From Zopfochytrium polystomum (taxonomy: Eukaryota; Chytridiomycota; Chytridiomycetes; Chytridiales; Chytridiaceae), in NCBI GenBank assembly GCA_025765615.1, contig JAIVFJ010000011.1, positions 496,001 through 560,000 of the forward strand: 64,000 nucleotides of DNA, given 5' to 3'. Positions 29,903 through 39,871 of this stretch are shown here, in pieces. Each line of letters starts with the position of its first letter. Within the stretch, counting starts at the first letter, position 1. The position numbers and the translations under genes are program-made. Below the pieces are notes generated by a model that saw nothing but the letters and a program-made list of their open reading frames with translations, was not told the origin of the DNA and made no database searches.

Positions 29903-30750
29903 TCATACTTCTGAGTGAATATTTGAACAATATGCAAGGAATTTGGGTACGATGACTGTCCTGATTTTGCCTGCTTTAGCCAGTGTGGTACAAGGGGCCA
30001 GTGCACCAATACCACCAGTAGCTACTTGAGCTTTCACAGCAGACTGGTCCCTTCCAAACCGTTGCAATGCAAGCCGAAGACAAAAATCCTTTGTGGAAAT
30101 GTCACCTGACAGCCCATCAGATTTCTGCACCTTTTGGTAAACAACACGTGCGTTGACCAGACAGGCATCCAATGCAAAGTAAAAAAGCCTGTGGTACCAC
30201 GTCCTTGTTTTATGAGCAACACTGCAGGTTGCAATCATCTGATCAGCTCTGTCCACACCACCCATGAACTTGTTATACAGCAGTGAGGCTTTTTATTTGC
30301 TCTCATCACAGAAGTGCAAGCGCAGAATGGCCTTGAAACGAGATTTGGAGATGCCTGAAATTTCTCTGGTATTTCGATTGAGAAGAGGATGGGTGCTCCA
30401 CTTGTCCTCCCAGTCATTGGATGGGCTGACACCATTCCAGATGAGAAGGCCAATGAATCATGAAAACTCCTCTTTTGTGAACCTTGCCCCATCACCACCT
30501 TCAGCAGCTTCAGAGCCTGCTTCTTCATCAGTCTCATGATTGAGTTCTTCTGCAGACAGTTGAGCACAATCCAAATGAGCCAGCTCCATCTCCTTTCTCT
30601 CCAGACATTCCATTCTTTGGGTGATGCAGTTCATGTTTGTATGAAGCACAATCAAATTCTGACCTTCTTCGTTCCAAACAAGATCAAATGCATCCTTTGG
30701 AGTAAACTGTGCAGCTTTGTGCCTCAGAATTTGCTGGATGAATCAATGTT
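29903..30750 (-). pseudogene. piggyBac transposase remnant
   Basis: The strongest match is NKFMGGVDRADQMIATCSV with HKTRTWYHRLFYFALDACLV, the conserved segment around the last catalytic Asp of piggyBac transposases. Upstream in the same frame are FTKEEFS, a TGA stop, FIGLLIWNGVSPSNDWEDKW and SRFKAILRLHF, the N-terminal part of the domain. The two pieces are joined at a second stop near 30290, so the first catalytic Asp region is deleted. With in-frame stops and an internal deletion this copy cannot make transposase. Base composition is lower in GC than the host genes. Confidence 0.75.
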
Positions 30751-32054
30751 GAAGAAATCTGTGCACTTTCAGGAGAACCCATCACCCCCCAACAGCAGAT
30801 TCCAATGGAAAAGCAACCACTTGTCCACGCATCAAACTTCTATTTTCAGCACTTGCAGCAGATCCAGAAGCATCCAAATTTTCATGAGCACCAGGCAGTG
30901 TAGAGGGCTCCAAACTTCCACGCCCAGCACCAAAGGTTTGTGTGGGCTCTCTGCATATGTTAAAAATATCTGTTCCTGCTTGATGGCGCATAAGAGAGCC
31001 ACTTTGAGCTGCACGATCACCTAGATTTGTCAGTTGCGAGTTTTTGGATTAAAACAGATATCACCAGCCTGAGATTTCAATTCTTTCAAAGTAAGACCAG
31101 CCAGCGATTTCTTGGAGTGTCCAGAGTTGATTAAATGGATCTCCCAATATGCCTTTGTGTTTCTGGGCTTATTTGGCAGTTTTGGTGTAGCTGGGGGTGT
31201 GTTTTCATCGGCCATCTTTTTCTGAAGTTTTGTTCCATGGCAGATTGGCGTTAGCTGATCAGTGAACAGATTCAAACAAATGAGGTGTCCACAGACGCGC
31301 ACATGCTGGATCTACCTCTATGCTAAAAATCGCGATTGGGAATCACAGCGATGTTGCAGGATCGCTCTTTTTGTGGCACACAGATGTGGTGAGCAGGCAG
31401 GTTGTGATCAGTGGCACTGTGCTGTATGTGGCACGCTGTTTCGTTGGTTTGACACAATTTTTTTTTCACTAACAAAAGAAGAAAGCGCATTTGCAGAATT
31501 GGTAGGACTACAACATATTAAAGTTTCACGAGGATTCGTTTCGTTTTGGTGAAGTGCTTCTAATTGTATTGGCAGAAAAGTCAGTCATCATGCCCCTGGT
31601 GGTAGTACAACGACTGTTGAAGGGTTAAAATCGGACAGCTGCTTTCCTTTTTCGAAAATGCTGTTTTTTTCTTGTCTTTTTGTTTTGTTTTTTTTTGTTG
31701 TTGTACGGACAAGTCAGACACCCACACTAAAGAGGAAGGTGCGGAATCCGTTTTTTCGTTTCCTACTTTTTCATTTCTTTATTTCTTCTTCTTCTTATTC
31801 TTCTTCTTCTTTTGCTATGTGGCTGAAGAGTGTCTCTCTGTCTGTCTATCTGTCCGTCTATCTGTCTGTCTGTCTATGAGTCTCTCTGCTTGCCTGTCTG
31901 CCTGTCATTTTGTCTGTCTCTCGTCTGTCTGTCTGTTTTCGTATTTCCCAAAAAACAATGACTCGGATACCCAAACCACATGATAATAATAACTAACTTT
32001 TGTTTGTCGCACAAACTAACTTGAAACAGTTGAACAGACAGCAGCCGGCCCCGG
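30751..32054. other. Probable piggyBac flank and low-complexity region
   Basis: Up to about 31620 the DNA resembles the transposon flank in composition. A minus-strand frame (31030-31302, MADENTPPATPKLPNK...) could be an element ORF but matches nothing I know. GTTGAAGGG followed by TTAA near 31610-31620 resembles a piggyBac end and target site; the matching left end was not found. From 31660 there are T-rich runs and a (TCTG)n tract at about 31840-31935. Confidence 0.4.
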
Positions 32055-33438
32055 ATGGACGCCTTCTCGACCACAGCCGCGGCAGGAGGAGCGTCAACCT
32101 CAACGGCGGCGGCTTCGGCGAGCGCCGAGAAACGGCGGCTGCAGGAAATGCAGCAAACGCAGCACTGGCAGCATTCCCACAAGCACCAGGAGCACCTGCA
32201 GCAGCAGCAACGATGGCCTGCAGCAGACAACTACGAAGACGCCGCCCCGTCCTACCGCTCGGTCGAGCTGTCCGTCGCAAAGGAGCCGCTCCGGCCGTAT
32301 CACCCGCAGCAACAGCAGCCGCAGGCGCAGGCCGCCTACATCCGCGACTACAAGCAGCCGCTGTTCCCCCCAGAGTCCGTCCGCATGGCGCCGCAGCAGC
32401 AGCAGCAGTACCAGCAGCAGCAGCAGCAGCAAGATGGCACCCACGGATCGTCGTCGTCGCAATCCCTGTCGTTCCCACCGCCCCCCGCGATAGCCGTCCC
32501 CGTACCCGTCGCTGTGCCGGCGACACCCGTCGTTGATCCGTCGTTGAACAAGCGCGACAACACCGTTTACTCGTACCCGCCGGAGGATATGGCTACGGCC
32601 AAGAAGGAGGTGTACGGGTCCCAGCCGCCCGAAAAGAAGAAAACGAGTTGAGTTCGACCGATTGACAAATCCTTTGGTCTCAACGTCTCCCTTCTTTTTT
32701 TTTTTTGTTACTGTAATACTTGTTTCAGACAAGACCCTCATCATCGTGCTGATCGCCCTGGCGGCCGTCATCCTCGCGGGCGGCGCCATCGCCGCGGCCC
32801 TCATCCTCACAAACAACAACAAATCCTCGTCGTCCTCCTCCTCGTCCTCTTCCGCCGCCGGCGTCCCGCCCCAGACCGTGACCCAAACTGTCTCCGGGCC
32901 GGCACCCGCCGCCACCACGGGCGCCTCGCAGTCACAGTCGTCCGCCGCCGCCGCGACCTCGACGGTCTCGACCGCCGGGCCGACCGCCGTCCCGGCAAAG
33001 TTCCAGATCCGGCTGCACGGCACGACAAACTGCGTCGTCGGCGGCGCCGTCGAGACCTGCGAAGCCAGCCCCGCCGCGACGAGCAAGCAGGTGTTTGTGC
33101 AGGACCTCGCGACGTGGAAGCAGGTCTCGTCCGGATTGTGTATCACGACGTTTGTCGTCTCGGTGAGGGGGGTTTCCTCATTTCTTTTTCTTTTCGAGCG
33201 TGCCGCGCTTTCGCATCGTGGCCAAAAAGGGAAGAAGGAAGCTGACTCTCGTTCCTCGCCCTTTTTTTTTAAGACCATCGACCTGGTTCAATGCGACGGC
33301 ACCAGCACGTTCCAGCAGATGAACTACTGGAACGACGGATCGATCCGCAACGGCTTCCCGACGTGCGTGAGCCCCACGCTGACCGCGCCGCCAGGAGGAA
33401 AGTCTTGCGGGGTCTTTGATTTGGTGACCGTCGCGTGA
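32055..33438 (+). CDS. PPSY-tail-type single-pass membrane protein, family copy E
   Basis: Three exons (32055-32646, 32729-33162, 33274-33438) join in frame into 396 residues, making this the only clearly intact member. The tail is Gln/His/Pro-rich with APSYRSVEL and TVYSYPPEDM. The phase-1 intron just before the TM helix (LIIVLIALAAVILAGGAIAA) matches copies A and D. A Ser/Thr stalk (TVTQTVSGPAPA) leads to the outer domain FQIRLHGTTNCVVGG, VETCEASPAATSKQVF, SGLCITTF. The last exon has FPTCVSP and SCGVFDLVTVA. The last exon is 165 nt, the same as in copy A. A plasma-membrane receptor or adhesin-like protein with a cytosolic sorting tail is inferred. I know of no named family for it. Confidence 0.82.
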
Positions 33439-33536
33439 AAAGGGGGTTTGAGGGACGAAACGCTGGCATCATCCCTTTTTCTTTACTTTTGTCTGTTTAA
33501 CCTCTATGGTGTTTCCTCCACCAAGACCCCCAAGTG

Positions 33537-33572
<36 letters not shown>

Positions 33573-33601
33573 GACATTTCATCCGTTTGTCAAAATCGCT
33601 G

Positions 33602-33634
<33 letters not shown>

Positions 33635-34470
33635 TGTGTGTGTGTGTGTGTGTGTGTGTGTTTGTGCCTTGTGTCTATGTTGCGTAGTGTGTGTGTTTGT
33701 ATCGCATGGCCACTGTCCGTCTAGGGTCCAAAATGCACAGATAGATGCAAATAGGCACTTTTCGGGGAACCGCCTCTCCGAACTGCTTTTCAAAGATGAT
33801 TACCTTTCGTTTTTCTCTCCATGTCGCTTAGGGTATGAAATCTTTTTTTTTCTTTTTTTTTTTCTACGCCTTGTTCCGCAAGAGTCGCCTGCAGGAAATA
33901 CGCCAAGGCTCCTCGCCTCGCGAAAAGCGGGTCCCAAAGAGGGGGAAGGGAGCACGGAGAGCCGAAGCAAAACGAAGAGGGTCAGTGGTGATGTGGGTTT
34001 GAGCGAGGGGTTTCGCTCACGCTTGTTCCCACCCATCCTCGGCTGCGCGCCGACGACTCCCAAAGCTGAGCGGATGGGTGTGAAGAAAGCGACGAGGGAG
34101 GAGGAGGGGATGCGATTTCACAACTTGGTTGGTTGTTGCTGCTTGCTCGCTTGCTGTGCGCTGTTGTTTATTCAGAGCATCCGCTTCTGGAATCATGGAT
34201 GTCTTGGTAGAGCATTCAAACCCGACGAATGTAAGGCGGATGGGGAGTGTGGGTACTCGTCCCATCCCATCCCATCCCATCCCATCCCAGTTGTCCAGAC
34301 AGAGAGAGGCTTCCCCCGACCTTGGCTGTCGATACCGGCGTTGCCAGCATCCGCCGTACCTCTTTTTTTTTGGTTTTCTTTTTCTTTTTCTTTCGTTTTG
34401 TTTTTTTTTTTTTTTTTTTTCAAGGACCGTCGTCCTGTGTGTGTGTGTGTGTGTGTGTGTGTGAGTGAGT

Positions 34471-34503
<33 letters not shown>

Positions 34504-34761
34504 TGGGACGGATGCATTGCAGACGTGGCAAACAATCCTTATTTATTGTACAAAAACAAGAAGGAGAGAGAGAGAGATAAAAAAAAAAAGGACATGTGTG
34601 TGCATAATGTGTCTGCGTTTCTTGTCTGTCAATGCCATGCTTCCATGGCCCCGAGCGGACCGCTGATTGGTGCAAAAAAAGGTTCCGTGGACGGCCGGAT
34701 TGGAAGGAACTGCCTACTTTGTCCATATTTGGCGGTTGTTTGAATTAAAGAAAGGAGACTG

Positions 34762-34832
<71 letters not shown>

Positions 34833-34947
34833 AGTGAGTGGGAATTAGACGAAATAATCAAAACCAAAAAAAAGAAATGTGGAAGAAGAAGAAGAGAACA
34901 GAAATAAAAAATAAAAATAAAAGGAAAAATAAAAGGAAAAAGCGGCC
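33439..34947. other. Intergenic region dominated by microsatellites
   Basis: Holds poly-A of about 32 (33540-33571), (GT)n (about 33610-33661), a CATCC pentamer run (about 34258-34289), T-runs (34365-34422), (GT)n (34437-34463) and (GA)n tracts (34475-34501 and 34759-34826). All open frames are repeat artefacts. The last 200 bp include the promoter of the 7TM gene. Confidence 0.65.
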
Positions 34948-36877
34948 ATGGCTGCGTCGCCTGCGTCGCCGGCGCCGTCCGCCGCCACCGGCGTGACCAC
35001 AACGACAACGACCGGTACCCGACTCGCTCACTCGCTCACCACACAGTACCCCCTGGCCAACTCGTACAGCGCGACCCTGCTCACTTTCTCACTCTCTAAC
35101 TAACACTCACTCACTCCATCTCTCGCCCTCGCTCCTGCCGCAGAATGCAAGGCGGTCTACGATCTGACCTGCTACGCCAACCTGGCCGGCCCCGCTTTCG
35201 TGAGACCAAGTGCGGTTTGTTGCTCGCCCACTCCCTCACCCCCAAGGTACCTGACCACAGCTTCCGTCCCTCCCCCCACGCTCAGTGGACGTCTTGATCG
35301 TCCTCCACTTTTTGATCTTGGTCATTGGCATCGGCGCCCTCGCTCTCCTTGTGCTCCTCGCGAGGCGGCAGCGGCGAGTCACAGTCTCCATGAGCGGGGC
35401 CGTCATCTCTTGCATTGTCGTCACAATATGCGACACAGCGTCGATAATCTTCTTGCGGCTGCAGAACATTCTACTCTTCGAGTAAGCACTGGGCCTCGAG
35501 CGTCTTGGCCACTCACTCTCTTGCAAATGATCAAAAAAAAAAAAAAAACTCCGCAGAGTCTTCCAGGGTGTCGGCGTCGTCTTTGTAGGTTTTGGAGTCA
35601 GCCTCCTCATGTACGCCTTCATCCACCCGCTCCTCGCCCACGTCCAATCCTTCGGCCCCTTCATGCGGCTGCTATACGTCATCCCAATCCCGCCCCTCAT
35701 CGACGCCGCCGCCATCATATGGCTCGGCGTCCTCGAGTACCGCTGCTCCGAGGAGTCGGACCCCGCTGCGCTCGACGCCCTCCGCCAGGAGCACGACGTC
35801 GCCAGCTGGCTCGACGGCGCGAGCGGCAGCGCCTTTTGCGTCATCTTCATAATCTTTATTGTTGCCGCCTACCGCGCCTTCTCGCTCGAGCTCAAAACCA
35901 CCCTCGGCCCCACCCTCCTCGCCCGGAACAGGATGCGCGCCTCCGCTGTCGACGCGTGGACCCCGTTCGACGATTCGGCGTCGTCAGAGATCCCGCGCAA
36001 CCCGTCGCCCAGCACGAGACGGAGGATGTCCGCACTCGCCGTCGACGTGAACTCAGGAAACTCGGAGGTGTCCGCCGCGACGGCCGCCGGCGGCGGCGGC
36101 GGGTTCGGCGAATCGCGGCGCGGTTCCGACGGCCCGCTGATCTCGCCAGGCGGCGGCGCCCCGCTCGACGGCAAGCACACCGTCAACGGCGGGCTCCACG
36201 TCCTCCTCCAGATGCACCCGGAATCCGCGGTGGGGTACCGCACGCATCAGGCGCAGAACGTGAACCCGTACTTCAAGCAGCAGATGGACGCGCAAACGCA
36301 CCCGACGCTGCGCTCCGCAGACTCGTTCTCGCTCCACTCCTCCCCAAACACAGTCCTCTCCTCCTCCTCCGCCCCGTCCGCCGTCTTCTTCCCCACCGCC
36401 ACCACCTCGCCCGCCGTCGTCGCCGCCGCACCGACGCCCTTGAACCCGTACCCGCCGCCCTCCCACCACCAGCAGAACCGCCAGCGCCAGCGGTCCGCCG
36501 CCGCCGCCGCCGCGGACGACCCGCTCGAGTCCGTCGAGCGTGAGATCCGCATCGGCGCCGTCCGCGCCGTGCGCACCTTAGTCGGCTGGATCATCGTCTG
36601 CCTCTCGTTCTCCGCCGTCAGCTTGATCGCGATGAAGGGGACCGGGATGATGCTGTCGAACGGCTTAACGGGGTTTGCGGTGTGGGTCGCGGGGAATATG
36701 CTGCAGTTGTAAGTTAAAAAATCAATCGATTTTATTTCCCCCCCTTTTTTTTTTTTTTTTTCTTTCTGAAACCTCTCACTCACCCTTTTGCAAACTCCCA
36801 GGTTCTGCATTGCAGGTGGCGTCGTTCCTGTGCTCATTTCGCAGTACAAGCGATACGCGCTAGAAACGGCCAAGTAA
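34948..36877 (+). CDS. Seven-TM receptor-like protein with a very long third cytosolic loop
   Basis: Exons are about 34948-35014, 35144-35209, 35286-35481, 35557-36708 and 36802-36877. A short N-terminus with two Cys (ECKAVYDLTCYANL) is followed by helices at VLIVLHFLILVIGIGALALL, GAVISCIVVTICDTASIIF, GVGVVFVGFGVSLLMYAFI, YVIPIPPLIDAAAIIWLGVL and SAFCVIFIIFIVAAYRAF. About 250 Ser/Pro/Gln-rich residues come next, then LVGWIIVCLSFSAVSLIA and GFAVWVAGNMLQLFCIAGG. Seven helices with a long loop between the fifth and sixth is the layout of many GPCRs, with signalling through the loop. No class signature such as DRY is visible, so ligand and class are unknown. The exon 2-3 junction uses a weak donor; others are well supported. 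Confidence 0.7.
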
Positions 36878-37581
36878 TATTCGCCCTGTACTTTTGCATA
36901 AAGAACGGGGGTTGGGGGGTTGGCGGGGGACTTCGCTGCCCCCCTGTTTGTGATTAAGCGCTATGTCAGCCACAGCCACTCATCCCTTGCATGGGAAGAA
37001 TTCTCTCTTATTAGGCGGGTCATGCTGGTAGAACTTTCGTCGTTAGACCGTCCTTTTCCCCGTCGCTGTGAAGAAACCACTCCCCCATCTTTTTCACCTA
37101 TGGTGCTCTTCCTAGTTCATTCCCCTTTCTTTATGTATTTCACAATTCCGACGAACGACGAGCCTCAACTACTTGGTGACCGTTTTCCCTTTGTTGCTCA
37201 GACTCAGTAAGACTAGCACGAGAGAACACAAAGAAAAAACAAATCCCGATGATGAGCCTCTCCTCGTTCGACATGGGTTCATCCTTTTTGTCATGTGGCC
37301 AACCCGCTCCCTGACAGACAAGGCCGCCCAACAACGCCAATGCCAAGCCTCGTCCCTGGGAGCCAGGAACTCAAGAAAATTATTGTATTCACTAGCCCTG
37401 TCCCTGCTCTTATTTCGAGAAAGTGAAGGAAAGGATTGGGTAGTTTGGTGGGTATGGGTGGGGCTAGCGGGCCATTGAAAGCTGGGGTGTAAATTGCAAA
37501 AGTTCCCTCCTTGCTCTGCCTCACTGCCTGGTGGTGGGCGTGCAGTCGCCACAGAGGGCACCTTGTCAAGCCGCCAAGAAA
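36878..37581. other. Intergenic region, nothing recognised
   Basis: 3' region of the 7TM gene and promoter of the transporter gene. Open frames on both strands are short and without domains. Confidence 0.5.
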
Positions 37582-38103
37582 ATGTCGCCCGGCGAGGTCG
37601 TGGTGGTGCCACCCGCGAGGGCTGGCGACGGCGGCGATCGACCAGATCGGCACGATCATCGCACCTCCTCTGCCAGCAGCGGCAGCAGCAACAACACATC
37701 AGCATTGCAAGCCCAGAGCCTCTCGTCTCTCGCCTGCAACGTTGCCCTCTTCGTCCTCCTGTGGTGAGTCTCGCTTTGGTCGACTTGTCTTTGGGTCCAG
37801 GAAAGCTCGAAAAGACTTAACCCCAACGCCCACCCCTCTGCGCTGCACGTCGGCGGCGACATCCAGGTACGGCTTCTCTGCTGCCCTCAGCATCCTGAAC
37901 AAGGCGATCGTCGGCCACGAGCACGGAAACTTCAACATGCCGTTGCTGCTGTCGTGCGTCCACTCGGTCGTCCACACGATCGTTTCCGCCGCCGTCATCC
38001 ACTGGCAAGTGCCGAGGGGCCACCGGTCTCGCCAGGCCATCCCGCTGAAGAAGTATCTCGTCACGTACGGGCCGACGGCTTTGTGCACGGCGCTAGGTTT
38101 TGG

Positions 38104-38137
<34 letters not shown>

Positions 38138-39382
38138 GTTTGGGCTTTATCAACAGGATATCGTGGCGTTGGCTGATTTTTCCCGGGTCGCAGACATTGG
38201 ACTCAGCAACTCGTCGCTGCATTATATCAGCTTGTCGTTCTACACCATGATAAAGTGAGAGCATGTCGGTATTTATGACGAGCTTGCCGCGGGGCGATCG
38301 AACTAAAAACTCTTACTTTTTTTCCAGATCGTCGGTGCCGGTGTGGGTCCTGATTTTCGCGTTCGCTTTTGGCTTGGAGCAAGTTCGACTGCCGCTGGTC
38401 TTGATCATTCTCGTCATTTGCTTTGGCGTTGTGTTTACGATCGTAGGCGAGGTGAGCATTTTTGGGAGGTGGGGCGGCGGGGAGTGTTCGGGGACGACGG
38501 CGGCGGCGCGACAAAACGAGCAAACCTTCTCACTTGGGCCCCCTTTTTCCCGGGCAACCAGCTCCGGTTCAGCTGGATCGGCTTCAACATGGTCCTGATC
38601 GCATCCATGTGCAGCGGCCTGCGGTGGAGCCTCACCCAAATCCTCCTTTCCCACCCTTCCTCGGACACCAGCGGCGCCTCCGAACCCATGCACCCCATCG
38701 CCTCCGGCCGCCCCTCCCCGAGCAGTACCCGGCGAAGCGGCGGCGCACCGTCCTCCGTCGACGGCGACACGGCGTCGCCGCAACCCCCACCGCCGCCGCC
38801 CGACCCGCACAAGCAAGGCCCGCTCTCGACCCTGTACCGCCTCAGCCCCATCATGGCCGCGCTCCTCGGCCTCGGCTCCGCGCTGACGGAGCGCGCCGCC
38901 GCCGCCCCTGGCGACGACCATGGCGGGTTCTGGGACTCGCCGCAGGCCGCCGGGAGGACGGTCGGCGTGCTTGTCGCCGGCGGTGTGTTGGCGCTGTGCA
39001 TGACGCTGGCTGAGTTTCACTTGATTGCGAATACGAACGTGGTGACGCTCTCCGTGGCGGTAAGGGTTTTTTTCACCAGTTTTTTTTTTTTTTTACTATG
39101 CTGAGATTCCCTCCTTATTTTCCATTTCCGTTCTCCCATTTTTTTTTTTTTTTTTTGATTCCCCCCTGTTCACCCCTCCCCGGAATATTTCAGGGCATTT
39201 TCAAGGAAGTCTTTATGATCGCAGTGTCGATGGTCGTCTTTGGCGATCGCCTGACCGGCGCGACGGTCGTCGGCGTCGTCATATCCATCGCCGGGATCGT
39301 CGCATACACGTTCTACAAGCTGCAGCGGCTCAACGCGGTGCCCAGAACCGCGTACAAGAGGCTGAATCAGGAGTTTGACTGA
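37582..39382 (+). CDS. Golgi nucleotide-sugar/triose-phosphate-type transporter, SLC35C2/YMD8-like
   Basis: Six exons (37582-37763, 37867-38096, 38194-38254, 38328-38451, 38562-39059, 39194-39382) join in frame into 427 residues. Family motifs: WYGFSAALSILNKAIVGHEH in the first helix pair, DIGLSNSSLHYISLSFYTMI, SSVPVWVLIFAFAFGLE, WIGFNMVLIASMCSGLRWSL, and GIFKEVFMIAVSMVVFGDRL, GVVISIAGIVAYTFYKLQR at the C-terminus. About ten TM helices are expected, as in the drug/metabolite transporter superfamily. SLC35C2-type proteins sit in Golgi membranes and affect glycosylation; the substrate is not deducible. A Ser/Pro-rich cytosolic insert separates two halves. Its second intron holds a T-run of about 32 (38105-38136). 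The start at 37582 follows coding-like sequence; an in-frame upstream ATG exists. Confidence 0.9.
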
Positions 39383-39871
39383 TGCCACTTGAAAAGTGCC
39401 TCCGGCTGCGGTTTTAAATTATGGGAAGCAGGGGGGCGGGTTGGGAACCGTCGGCGATCTGCATATCGTTGTGGGTCTATTTGTTTTGCCCGCACTGCCT
39501 TCTCGTGTCGTCTGGTTCTGGTGGCTTTGAATAATCTTTGGTTGTTTGCAATTCAAAGGCGCCTTGCCCTTTGTCGGGCTGCGCATAGCCCTGCTTTGTT
39601 AATGCTTTTCGCAAGCGGCGAGCTGTTCCACGAGGCTCGCGTCCATTTTCCACGGGAAGGCTTTTCCTGTCACCCACGAGACGAACTGAACCTTGAATCG
39701 ATAAACCTTCAAATGGCGCTCTCGAGGCTCCGTGCTCTTGCAGCATGCGCAACGCCCTCCGCCTTCCGGTCCCCTACTTTTTCCCAATCCCCTTCCTTCA
39801 CCCACGCTAGACCCTTTCATATTTGATTGATCATGATTTGTATTCTTCCCGTACCACTCAATACCAAAAAC
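39383..39871. other. Convergent intergenic region
   Basis: Lies between the stop codons of the transporter and the first ion-channel gene. No coding, RNA or repeat feature is recognised. Confidence 0.55.

Noticed and set aside
31672..31983. Possible TM-rich small protein in the T-rich region
   Set aside because: The Phe/Ser/Cys/Leu peptide is produced by TTC and TCTG simple repeats; no start context or conserved part is seen.
32100..33278. 392-codon open frame antisense to family copy E
   Set aside because: The Leu-rich peptide comes from complementing CAG/CTG-type repeats, and the sense gene has conserved introns, TM helix and motifs.
34465..34743. Arg/Glu-alternating peptide frames over GA tracts
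   Set aside because: They are translations of the (GA)n microsatellites. The same pattern recurs at 23057 and 44770 and on both strands.
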